Assembly (NCBI GenBank): GCA_964590945.1
Contig: CAZPXF010000065.1
Coordinates: forward strand, 1-13,043
DNA length: 13,043 nucleotides
Origin: CAZPXF01 sp964590945
GTDB taxonomy: Bacteria; Bacillota; Clostridia; Lachnospirales; Lachnospiraceae
Reading direction: 5' to 3'
Below are positions 6,507-13,043 of the stretch, piece by piece. The notes beneath the pieces are model-generated. The model saw only the letters and a list, made by a program, of their open reading frames with translations, ran no database searches and was not told the origin of the DNA. The position numbers and the translations under genes were made by a program. Each line of letters begins with the position of its first letter. Within the stretch, counting starts at the first letter, position 1.

Positions 6507-7829
6507 ATGGGTCAATGGGATATACCAAAATATTATACTGCGCTGGCGGAATGGTTGTCATGCTTTTTGTTTATCATAATCCTGGACAACCGTTGGAAAA
6601 AATGGATCACGGCTCTTATTCTGGCAGTTTTTCTGGCAGTTTTTGTCCTGCTTCATTATGGAATCGGCATATGGCCGTTAGTATTCTGGATTCCGGCGAT
6701 GATCGGGGCGATGGCGCTCATTTTCCTGTGCATCTGGTTATGCTGCGACATATCGGCATCCGAGGCAGTATTCCGGTTTGCGGTTGCCTTTATGCTGGCG
6801 GAGTTTATAGCGTCTTTTGAATGGCAGATAGAAACTTTTTTTATGGCCAGAACGGATTATTCCCAGGCAGTGAAATATGTGCTGCTGATCGTTATATATG
6901 GAGCTATCTTTCTGATACTCTTCCTGATGGGAAAGAGATTCTTCCTCACCGACAGGGAAATCCAATATACCTGGAAGGAGGCATTCAGCACCACGCTGAT
7001 GGTGCTGGCAGTATTTCTGACCAGCAATACCAGCTATGTGTTCCCCAATACACCGTTTAGTACGGAACTTCCGAGAGGGATTGTATACATACGTGCGCTT
7101 ATCGATTTTTCAGGGGTGCTTGCAGTTTTCATTCTGCAGGCAAAGTGGCGTGATTTCTACATGAGGCAGGAGGTAGATGCAGCCAACAGGCTTATGCAGC
7201 GCCAGTACGAGCAGTACCAGATGTCCAGGGAGAGCATCGAAATCATCAACCGTAAATATCACGACCTTAAGCATCAGATTACGGCTGTCCGCGCAGAAGG
7301 TAATTCTGAGAAGCGGGAACAGTATCTGAAGGAGCTTGAGGAGGGTTTGCAGGGATACGGCGTACAGAATAAGACAGGGAATCATGTTCTCGATACGATT
7401 CTGACCGGCAAGCATCTCTACTGCAAGCAGCGGAATATCCAATTTATGGCAGCAGTAGACGGCACGCTTCTGGATTTTATGAACGTCATGGATCTGTGCG
7501 CGATCTTTGGAAATGCGCTTGACAATGCGATTGAATGCGAAGAAAAAATACCCGATGCCGGGAAACGGATGGTACGCGTATCGGTCGGCGCAAAGGAACA
7601 GTTTATCATCATTCGGGTGGAGAATTATTGGGAGGAGGAACTTAGGATGAAGGGGAATCTTCCGGTGACGACAAAGAAAGATACGAACTACCATGGGTAC
7701 GGTCTGAAGAGCATCCGCAGCACAGCGGAAAAATACGGTGGACATATGACTCTGCGTCAGGAGGACAGATGGGTGCAGGTTCGCATTATGATACCGCTGC
7801 CGCAGAAAGCAGGTACAGACTTTAATTAG
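6507..7829 (+). CDS. membrane sensor histidine kinase, GHKL type (AgrC/HPK10-like)
   Basis: This is a 440-residue sensor kinase. The N-terminal half (about 1-213) holds six or seven hydrophobic membrane segments with short loops and no large outer sensing domain, as in AgrC-like kinases. A linker of coiled-coil character (about 220-250) leads to the phospho-acceptor box YHDLKHQI with His252. The ATP-binding part has the N-box FGNALDNAIE (Asn336, Asn340) and the G-box HGYGLKSI. The ribosome site GGAGG (6493-6497) lies inside the end of the regulator gene, so the two are probably translationally coupled. It should phosphorylate Asp57 of the upstream regulator. No AgrB/AgrD-type peptide genes are visible nearby, so the ligand is unknown. 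A strong terminator follows. Confidence 0.92.
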   Translation: MGQWDIPKYYTALAEWLSCFLFIIILDNRWKKWITALILAVFLAVFVLLHYGIGIWPLVFWIPAMIGAMALIFLCIWLCCDISASEAVFRFAVAFMLAEFIASFEWQIETFFMARTDYSQAVKYVLLIVIYGAIFLILFLMGKRFFLTDREIQYTWKEAFSTTLMVLAVFLTSNTSYVFPNTPFSTELPRGIVYIRALIDFSGVLAVFILQAKWRDFYMRQEVDAANRLMQRQYEQYQMSRESIEIINRKYHDLKHQITAVRAEGNSEKREQYLKELEEGLQGYGVQNKTGNHVLDTILTGKHLYCKQRNIQFMAAVDGTLLDFMNVMDLCAIFGNALDNAIECEEKIPDAGKRMVRVSVGAKEQFIIIRVENYWEEELRMKGNLPVTTKKDTNYHGYGLKSIRSTAEKYGGHMTLRQEDRWVQVRIMIPLPQKAGTDFN

Positions 7830-7842
7830 ACCTGAAAGAATA

Positions 7843-7883
7843 ACAGTCAGATTTGAGAAATCCTCATGTCTGGCTGTTTTTTT
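7843..7883 (+). terminator. rho-independent terminator after the sensor kinase
   Basis: ACAGTCAGA (7843-7851) pairs with TCTGGCTGT (7869-7877), nine pairs with one G-U. An inner TGAG/CTCA helix extends the stem, and a run of T residues follows (7877-7883). It separates the two-component genes from the glycosidase operon. Confidence 0.9.
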
Positions 7884-7900
7884 GTACGGTTCTTTGGGGA

Positions 7901-7976
7901 AAAGATTTTTGACAACAGTCAACAGATTATGACGCGAAAAATACAGATTATGACAGAATTATTTACAGAATTCTGA
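7901..7976 (+). promoter_or_regulatory. array of direct repeats at 21-22 base spacing, likely LytTR regulator binding sites
   Basis: ACAGATTATGAC occurs exactly twice (7922-7933 and 7943-7954), 21 bases apart. A weaker copy begins exactly 21 bases upstream (AAAGATTTTTGAC, 7901-7913), and another 22 bases downstream (ACAGAATTCTGA, 7965-7976). The core AGATT is thus in phase at 7903, 7924 and 7945. This spacing is two turns of DNA, the arrangement known for LytTR regulators such as AgrA. The two exact copies lie just upstream of the -35 box of the GH43 promoter, a position suited to activation by the LytTR regulator encoded at 5800-6504. Binding is inferred. Confidence 0.7.
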
Positions 7977-7989
7977 GGATTGCTATAGT
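7962..7989 (+). promoter_or_regulatory. promoter of the GH43-GtrA-GH3 operon
   Basis: TTTACA (7962-7967, five of six) and TATAGT (7984-7989, five of six) are 16 bases apart. The predicted start, near 7996, leaves a very short leader before the GH43 ribosome site. A perfect ten-base palindrome, CAGAATTCTG (7966-7975), overlaps the end of the -35 box and the spacer and could be a repressor site. Confidence 0.65.
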
Positions 7990-8016
7990 GATGTCAAAAG
8001 AGGAAAGGAGGATCTT

Positions 8017-9456
8017 ATGATGAAACAACAGGCACTGAATCCATATCTGCCGCAGAATGAGTATATCCCTGACGGGGAACCGTATGTGTTTGGCGATCGG
8101 GTTTATGTTTATGGCTCCCATGACCGTTTCGGCGCGCCGATGTTCTGCATGAACGATTATGTATGCTGGTCAGCGCCGGTCGATGATCTGAGTGACTGGA
8201 GATGCGAAGGCGTAATCTTTAAGAAAAACCAGGATCCGAAGAACCGGCTGGGCATACGGCTTCTCTTCGCGCCGGACATCACACAGGGGGAAGACGGCAG
8301 ATACTATTTGTACTATGCATATGATTTTATGGGAATCATGGGCGTAGCCGTTTGCGATTCGCCTTGCGGGAAGTTTGAGTTCTACGGTCATGTAAAATAT
8401 CCCGACGGCACTGTCTGGGGGCGTAGAAAAGGAGATTCGTTCCCGTTTGATCCGGGGATTTTTCGGGACGATGACGGAAGAGTTTATCTCTATTCCGGAT
8501 TCTACATCTCTATCCCGGCTATTGTAACCGGCGGTAAATCTCTGAAATTTGATGGGGGTTATGTTCTGGAGCTGGAAAAAGATATGGTGACGATTAAGAC
8601 GCCGGAGAAGCTGATTTTTCCAAAGAAGGGCGAGGGATCATTTGAAAACCACGAATTTTTTGAGGCAAGCTCAATGCGCAAGTACGACGGCAAATATTAT
8701 TTTGTCTATTCGTCGCGGCACAACCATGAACTCTGCTATGCGGTGAGCGATAAACCGACGGAAGGCTTTGTCTACGGAGGCACGCTTGTAAGCAACGGCG
8801 ACGTATTTCTGGACGGAAATGAAGACGAGAACCATGCATCCAACTACATTGGCAATACCCACGGCGGCATGGTGGAGATCAATGGAAAGTTCTATATATT
8901 CTATCATCGTCAGACAAACCGCAGTTCCTATGCCAGACAGGCATGTGCGGAGGAACTGGTGCGCAGACCGGACGGGGGATTCGAGCAGGCAGAGATGACA
9001 AGCTGCGGATTGAACGGCGGACCGCTGAGAGGGATTGGACATTACGATGCACGCATTGCCTGCAATCTCTGGTCAAAGGATGGTACCGGACGTTATGATG
9101 GCAAATCTCCGAAAAAACGCCTCGCGGGGCATCCGTATTTTACACAGAAAGGCAAGGACAACGATCCGGACGACAGACAGTACATCGCAAATATGCGCGA
9201 TGGCGCAGTAGCCGGATTCAAGTATTTCGCCTTTAACGGTGCAAAGGAAATCCAAATTGAAACGGACGGAGATGCAAAGGGTGAGATGATCGTCTCGCAG
9301 ACAAAGGATTTTTCCGTGATCAACGCACGGATTCCTGTAGGTTCACAGACAGATGAGGCGTATGCGGACTTAACGATAGAAGCCGGGACACATCCGCTGT
9401 TTTTCCGCTTTGCGGGAAGTGGAAGCCTGAATTTTTATTCGTTTGAGCTGCGATAA
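8017..9456 (+). CDS. glycoside hydrolase, family 43-like (arabinofuranosidase/xylosidase type)
   Basis: This 479-residue enzyme has a five-bladed propeller-type N-terminal domain (about 1-320). The three expected acidic residues are visible: Asp19 (NEYIPDGEPYV, catalytic base), Asp145 (FPFDPGIFRDDDG, orienting residue) and Glu216 (HEFFEASSM, general acid). The motifs YVYGSHD, FAPDI and YYFVYSSR are typical of the fold. The last 100 or so residues look like a beta-sandwich of the carbohydrate-binding type. There is no signal peptide, so it probably acts in the cytoplasm on imported oligosaccharides. AAAGGAGGA (8004-8012) is the ribosome site; two ATGs (8017 and 8020) are equally plausible starts. 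It is the first gene of a three-gene operon. The exact substrate cannot be read from sequence. Confidence 0.85.
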   Translation: MMKQQALNPYLPQNEYIPDGEPYVFGDRVYVYGSHDRFGAPMFCMNDYVCWSAPVDDLSDWRCEGVIFKKNQDPKNRLGIRLLFAPDITQGEDGRYYLYYAYDFMGIMGVAVCDSPCGKFEFYGHVKYPDGTVWGRRKGDSFPFDPGIFRDDDGRVYLYSGFYISIPAIVTGGKSLKFDGGYVLELEKDMVTIKTPEKLIFPKKGEGSFENHEFFEASSMRKYDGKYYFVYSSRHNHELCYAVSDKPTEGFVYGGTLVSNGDVFLDGNEDENHASNYIGNTHGGMVEINGKFYIFYHRQTNRSSYARQACAEELVRRPDGGFEQAEMTSCGLNGGPLRGIGHYDARIACNLWSKDGTGRYDGKSPKKRLAGHPYFTQKGKDNDPDDRQYIANMRDGAVAGFKYFAFNGAKEIQIETDGDAKGEMIVSQTKDFSVINARIPVGSQTDEAYADLTIEAGTHPLFFRFAGSGSLNFYSFELR

Positions 9457-9492
9457 AAAGGAGAGAGGCGCTGAAGAAAGGAGGAAACGTGA

Positions 9493-10071
9493 ATGGGCGT
9501 GTGGCAGACTTTTTCTGAAAAGAATCCTAAAGCAGCAAAATGGGTCAGAGAAGGAGGACTTTTCGTAGTGGTCTGTAATCTGATCACCGTGTTGAAATAC
9601 CTGCTTCTGCAGTTCCTGCCGTATCTATTTGCAGGAATTGGAGACCGGTCCTTTGGCTGGCCGGGAATCCCGCTGACGCTTTTCGGAGAAACTTTTGAGT
9701 GGAACATTCTGGGATATGATCAGGCTCACGGAGGACTTTCATATTTTGTTGCATACATGGTAGCGATGGTCATCGGAGAAAGTATCAATTTCCCGATTCA
9801 GAAATTATTTGTTTTCCGAAGTCATGGAAATACAGGTAAGCAGATTGCATGGTATGCAGCCGCATTTTGCGTAATCACGTGTATTGTAAATTCCATCAAC
9901 TGTATCTGGGTGGCTGTGGCAGGAATGTTTGTTCCGGACTGGATCTACAATATAGGAACAACCTTGCTCAACGGTGGCGTATCGATGATAATCTTTTTCT
10001 TTGTGAATAAGATTATTTTCCCGGAGACACCCAAAAAAAATGATTCGAAAGAATCAGAAAGGAGAAATTGA
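9493..10071 (+). CDS. GtrA-like four-helix membrane protein
   Basis: This is a 192-residue membrane protein with four hydrophobic segments, roughly residues 21-46, 78-98, 117-146 and 150-174. The short motif FPIQKLFVFRS between the second and third segments matches the GtrA/DPMS-associated family, in which an aromatic/Gln-x2-x-VF block follows the second helix. GtrA-family proteins are linked to moving or presenting lipid-linked sugars (for example in O-antigen glucosylation or arabinan synthesis). The tail is hydrophilic (PKKNDSKESERRN). AAAGGAGGAAA just upstream is a strong ribosome site. It lies 36 bases after the GH43 gene and two bases before the GH3 gene, so it is co-transcribed with both. 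Family assignment is good; the sugar and the partner transferase are unknown, and no glycosyltransferase is visible in the window. Confidence 0.75.
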   Translation: MGVWQTFSEKNPKAAKWVREGGLFVVVCNLITVLKYLLLQFLPYLFAGIGDRSFGWPGIPLTLFGETFEWNILGYDQAHGGLSYFVAYMVAMVIGESINFPIQKLFVFRSHGNTGKQIAWYAAAFCVITCIVNSINCIWVAVAGMFVPDWIYNIGTTLLNGGVSMIIFFFVNKIIFPETPKKNDSKESERRN

Positions 10072-10073
10072 AA

Positions 10074-12887
10074 ATGAGTATTACTGCATCAAATCTTGAA
10101 CTGCTGCTGAAGGCAGCTGTAGCTGTGGCAGCAATAATTGCAGTTATCCTGTGCATAGTATTTGTAAAAAAGAAAGGCGCAGGTCCTGTATCAAAAACAA
10201 AGAAAATCATAAATTCCGTGATTAGCGTGATTCTGATCGGAATTATTGTAGCAGCCAATGTTGCTACATCCATTTACTCGTCGTCTTTGGATTCTGTATT
10301 CACCAAACCTGCGGACGGAAGCGATTCGATAACGACTACAGAGGAAGACTGGAACGGACTTGTCACAGAAATCGCCGACGAAGGAATGGTTCTCCTTGAG
10401 AATAAGGATAATACCCTTCCGCTTGCAGAGGGAACCAAAATCAATCTTTTAGGATACTGCGCATACAATCCGCATTATTCCGGATCCGGTTCCGGAAGCG
10501 TCGACGGCGCGGATGCTGTTTCCATTGTATCATCGCTTGAGACCGCAGGATTCGAGCTGAATGAGAATCTTGTAAATGCAGATATTTTCCCGGATCTGCC
10601 TGAGGATACCAATCCGTACGGTTGGAATGACGGCGATATCTTCCTTGGGGATCCTTCAATTGATACTTATTCCGGAGACATTTCCTTTGAATCGCAAAAA
10701 GAATATTCAGACACAGCCGTCGTAGTTCTCGGCCGTGGAGGCGGTGAAGGTTATGACCTCACACAGTATACGGAAGGCGATGCGCTTGCACTCAGCGACG
10801 AAGAGAAAGATCTGCTGTCAAAGGCTACGGAAAGCTTTGGCACAGTTGTGGTTGTTTTAAACTGCGCAAACGCAATGGAACTGGATGAACTCTCCGGCTA
10901 TGATATTGATGCTCTTGTCTGGTCAGGCGTTCCCGGACCTTACGGCTTTGCCTCGCTGGGATCCATCCTGAACGGGACTGTGAATCCGTCCGGAAGTCTT
11001 GTTGATACATGGGTATATGACAATGATTCCAACCCTGTCATGGAGACCTTCGGTGAAAATCAGGCGTCCAATTCCGATACCTACTACATCGACTACATTG
11101 AGGGAATTTATGTCGGATATAAATGGTATGAGACCGCTTACGCGGAAAGCGCGGTCATTAAAACTGAAAAGACCGGGAAGACATTTGACTTCAACGATTA
11201 TGACAGCATAGTGGCGTATCCGTTTGGATATGGACTTTCCTATACGACATTTGAACAAAAGTTTGTTTCGTCTCCGAAAAAAGTTGATCCGAACGGGACT
11301 GTAAGCTTCGACGTAGAAGTAACAAATACCGGCGACGTGGCCGGGAAGGATGCGGTGCAGATTTATGTGACGGCGCCGTATACCGATTATGATAAGGCAA
11401 ATGGCATTGAGAAGTCTGCGATCTCGCTCATTGGAATCGCAAAGACAGGCGTCATTGAACCGGGCGCTTCTGAGACCGTAACCGTTACGGCGAATGTTGA
11501 AGATTTTGCATCATATGATGTATCTCACAAAAATGACGATGGAACGACAGGTTCCTATATGCTTGACGCGGGCAAATACGCATTCGTGCTTGGCGACAAT
11601 GCGCATACCGCATATGACACAGCAAAAGCAACGTTGGAGGAGGATTATTTTTACTCCGGTGAGAATAAGAGATCCAGCGATGAAACTGCCGCATCGAACC
11701 AGTTCGACGAGGTGGCAAGAGGACTTTATCTAAGCCGTCAGGATGCTTTTGCAAACTACGCGGATGTGGTAGCTTCTGTGAGTGATGAAGTAAAGAATAC
11801 GACATGGGAAACATCAGGCAGCTATGACGAATCGCTGGATGATGTTGTGGATTACGAATATGAAGAAGGTGTTGACTACGCAGTATCAGGTGATCTCACC
11901 GTAGAGGACGTCAAAGGACTTGATTACGATGATCCGAAATGGGACGAGCTTGTAAAGCAGATGACCGTAGATGAATTGTTCGAGCTCGGTTCAAATGCTA
12001 CATATCAGTCGATTGCTATTGATTCGATCGGGAAGAGCGCAACGACCGATTCGGATGGACCGCTCGGGATCTCGAGCATGTTCAACGCGGAGCTGAATTC
12101 CATTGCTTATCCATGTATTCCGCTCCTTGCAGCTACATTCAATGTTGATCTTGCTCAGAAATTCGGAGAGATTGTTTCCGACCAGGCTCATTCCAAAGGC
12201 GTTACTGGATGGTACGCACCTGCTATGGATATCCACAGATCTCCATATTCAGGAAGAAACTTTGAATACTTCTCAGAAGACGGCACGCTTTCTGCACTGA
12301 TGGCTCAGTCTGAGGTTGCAGGCGCCAGAGAAAAAGGAATGATGGCATACATTAAGCATTTTGCCCTTAATGATCAGGAGACGCAGAGATCAGGCGGCCT
12401 CCATACATACGCATATGAGCAGGCAATCCGGGAAATCTTCCTGAAACCATTCGAGGCGTCTGTAAAGAACGGGGGAGCAAACTGCGTAATGACAAGCATG
12501 AACTTTGTCGGCGATACCTACGCGGCAGCTTCGGTTTCACTTGTCACCAACGTACTTCGTAATGAATGGGGATTCCGCGGCAAATCATTGACCGATATGG
12601 ATGAACGCAATGAGGCGTCGATTGGCTACGACGCATGCCTCCGCGCAGGTACCGACGCATGGCTTTCTGTCAATGGTATTGAAAAGCCGTCAGATATTAC
12701 CTCAGCTGAAATCTATTATCTGCAGAGGGCGGCTAAGAACATCCTCTATGCAGAAGGAAATTCTGAGACATATGCACCGAATATCGTAAACTGGCATTTA
12801 TATGTGATCATTCTCAGCATAGAGCTTGCGATAATCACAATCCTTCTTCTTGGAAGCGTAGTGCTCAATGGAAGGAAGAAAAAGTAA
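10074..12887 (+). CDS. membrane-anchored glycoside hydrolase family 3 enzyme with inverted domain order
   Basis: This 937-residue enzyme is a likely beta-glucosidase or beta-xylosidase. Two hydrophobic segments (about 9-32 and 44-67), split by a Lys-rich loop, are followed by the usual GH3 C-terminal sandwich domain (about 85-390; GMVLLENKDNTLPL, GRGGGEGYD). Next come a fibronectin-III-like domain (about 396-505) and only then the catalytic barrel (about 615-900). Barrel motifs are SDGPLGI (Asp661), SGRNFEYFSEDG (Arg728, Glu731), KHF (761-763) and the probable nucleophile Asp841 in SLTDMDERN. A final helix (about 908-930) and GRKKK end the protein. Lysines in the loop and tail place the enzyme outside the membrane. 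This A/B swap is known from some rumen and gut Clostridia. The start at 10074 is chosen for AAAGGAG (10058-10064); TTG 10068 is too close. The acid/base residue may be Glu225, not certain. Confidence 0.9.
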   Translation: MSITASNLELLLKAAVAVAAIIAVILCIVFVKKKGAGPVSKTKKIINSVISVILIGIIVAANVATSIYSSSLDSVFTKPADGSDSITTTEEDWNGLVTEIADEGMVLLENKDNTLPLAEGTKINLLGYCAYNPHYSGSGSGSVDGADAVSIVSSLETAGFELNENLVNADIFPDLPEDTNPYGWNDGDIFLGDPSIDTYSGDISFESQKEYSDTAVVVLGRGGGEGYDLTQYTEGDALALSDEEKDLLSKATESFGTVVVVLNCANAMELDELSGYDIDALVWSGVPGPYGFASLGSILNGTVNPSGSLVDTWVYDNDSNPVMETFGENQASNSDTYYIDYIEGIYVGYKWYETAYAESAVIKTEKTGKTFDFNDYDSIVAYPFGYGLSYTTFEQKFVSSPKKVDPNGTVSFDVEVTNTGDVAGKDAVQIYVTAPYTDYDKANGIEKSAISLIGIAKTGVIEPGASETVTVTANVEDFASYDVSHKNDDGTTGSYMLDAGKYAFVLGDNAHTAYDTAKATLEEDYFYSGENKRSSDETAASNQFDEVARGLYLSRQDAFANYADVVASVSDEVKNTTWETSGSYDESLDDVVDYEYEEGVDYAVSGDLTVEDVKGLDYDDPKWDELVKQMTVDELFELGSNATYQSIAIDSIGKSATTDSDGPLGISSMFNAELNSIAYPCIPLLAATFNVDLAQKFGEIVSDQAHSKGVTGWYAPAMDIHRSPYSGRNFEYFSEDGTLSALMAQSEVAGAREKGMMAYIKHFALNDQETQRSGGLHTYAYEQAIREIFLKPFEASVKNGGANCVMTSMNFVGDTYAAASVSLVTNVLRNEWGFRGKSLTDMDERNEASIGYDACLRAGTDAWLSVNGIEKPSDITSAEIYYLQRAAKNILYAEGNSETYAPNIVNWHLYVIILSIELAIITILLLGSVVLNGRKKK

Positions 12888-12909
12888 AGAACGTTATCGG
12901 ACTTGACAG

Positions 12910-12934
12910 ATCAGGGGGTTTATAACCCCCTGAT
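12910..12934. terminator. perfect inverted repeat between convergent genes (probable bidirectional terminator hairpin)
   Basis: ATCAGGGGGTT (12910-12920) and AACCCCCTGAT (12924-12934) form eleven pairs with a three-base loop. It lies 22 bases after the GH3 stop and between convergent genes. No T-run follows on either strand, which is unusual for a rho-independent terminator. A second small hairpin, ATTTGC/GCAAAT (12933-12947), and an A/T-only one (12952-12967) followed by TATTTTT come next and may help. Confidence 0.6.
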
Positions 12935-12981
12935 TTGCGCTGCAAATATAAAAAAAGAATCCTTTTTATTTTTAATTACGC

Positions 12982-13043
12982 TTAAGAACGCGGTTTTGCA
13001 CAGGAACTGCGCACCGTAAGCTCACACGGGAGCGTCAGGCGGA
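12982..13043 (-). CDS. LacI-family transcriptional regulator, C-terminal end only
   Basis: On the minus strand the last 19 codons are readable before the TAA at 12982-12984; the rest lies beyond the window edge. The translated end is RLTLPCELTVRSSCAKPRS. The block LPCELTVRSSC closely fits the LacI/GalR-family C-terminus (typically L-P-x-E-L-x-x-R-x-S-C, the last strand of the sugar-binding domain). Such regulators usually repress nearby sugar-use genes until a sugar binds. Its position beside the GH43-GtrA-GH3 operon makes that operon a candidate target. Effector and operator are unknown. Confidence 0.75.
   Translation of the reverse strand, partial: RLTLPCELTVRSSCAKPRS

Noticed and set aside
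7909..7937. TTGACA at 7909-7914 as the -35 box of the GH43 promoter
   Set aside because: No acceptable -10 at 16-18 bases; TTTACA/TATAGT at 7962-7989 is better placed and spaced.
7843..7976. A CRISPR array or mobile-element repeat in the 7.9 kb intergenic region
   Set aside because: The repeats are only about 12 bases with 9-10 base gaps and next to a promoter, which fits regulator sites, not CRISPR; no cas genes or transposase are present.
12903..12926. TTGACA at 12903 with TATAAC at 12921 as a promoter
   Set aside because: The spacing is only 12 bases and the second element is the loop of the inverted repeat.

Overview
The window looks like a chromosomal segment of a gut-type Clostridia (Lachnospiraceae-like) Firmicute. 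The grounds are strong AGGAGG ribosome sites on nearly every gene, a fused ribBA, an FMN-riboswitch-led rib operon, a secreted transglutaminase/BspA-repeat protein, a LytTR/GHKL two-component pair, and a membrane-anchored GH3 enzyme with inverted domain order. This assignment rests on protein style and gene order only; no search was run.

Layout, left to right. Bases 1-71 may hold the end of an upstream gene. 109-1752 encodes a secreted protein with a transglutaminase-like core, an Ig-like domain and leucine-rich (BspA-type) repeats. 1760-2024 is a regulatory leader: a sigma-A-type promoter, an FMN (RFN) aptamer, and two hairpins whose arms can re-pair as a relay ending in a strong terminator. 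2103-5642 is the riboflavin operon ribD-ribE-ribBA-ribH, which holds every core biosynthetic enzyme except the dephosphorylation step. A 15-base exact copy of the 5' end of the RFN aptamer sits between ribBA and ribH.

5712-7829 is a promoter followed by a LytTR response regulator and a GHKL sensor kinase, closed by a clear terminator at 7843-7883. Immediately downstream, 7901-7976 carries an array of AGATT-centred repeats spaced 21, 21 and 22 bases, abutting a good promoter (7962-7989). This promoter drives a tight three-gene operon: a cytoplasmic GH43-like glycosidase (8017-9456), a GtrA-like four-helix membrane protein (9493-10071), and a GH3 enzyme with inverted domain order, anchored by predicted membrane segments at both ends (10074-12887). 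A convergent LacI-family regulator enters from the right edge (12982-13043, C-terminal end only), separated from the GH3 gene by a perfect 25-base inverted repeat.

How the parts may work together. The rib operon is self-contained and feedback-controlled by FMN. The right half reads as one regulated module. The LytTR repeat array next to the LytTR regulator suggests that the two-component system activates the GH43-GtrA-GH3 operon, and the LacI-type regulator may add sugar-responsive control. A GtrA-like protein (a family linked to lipid-carried sugar transfer across the membrane) between two glycosidases, one of them facing outward, suggests handling or remodelling of a surface or imported glycan. 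That role is inference.
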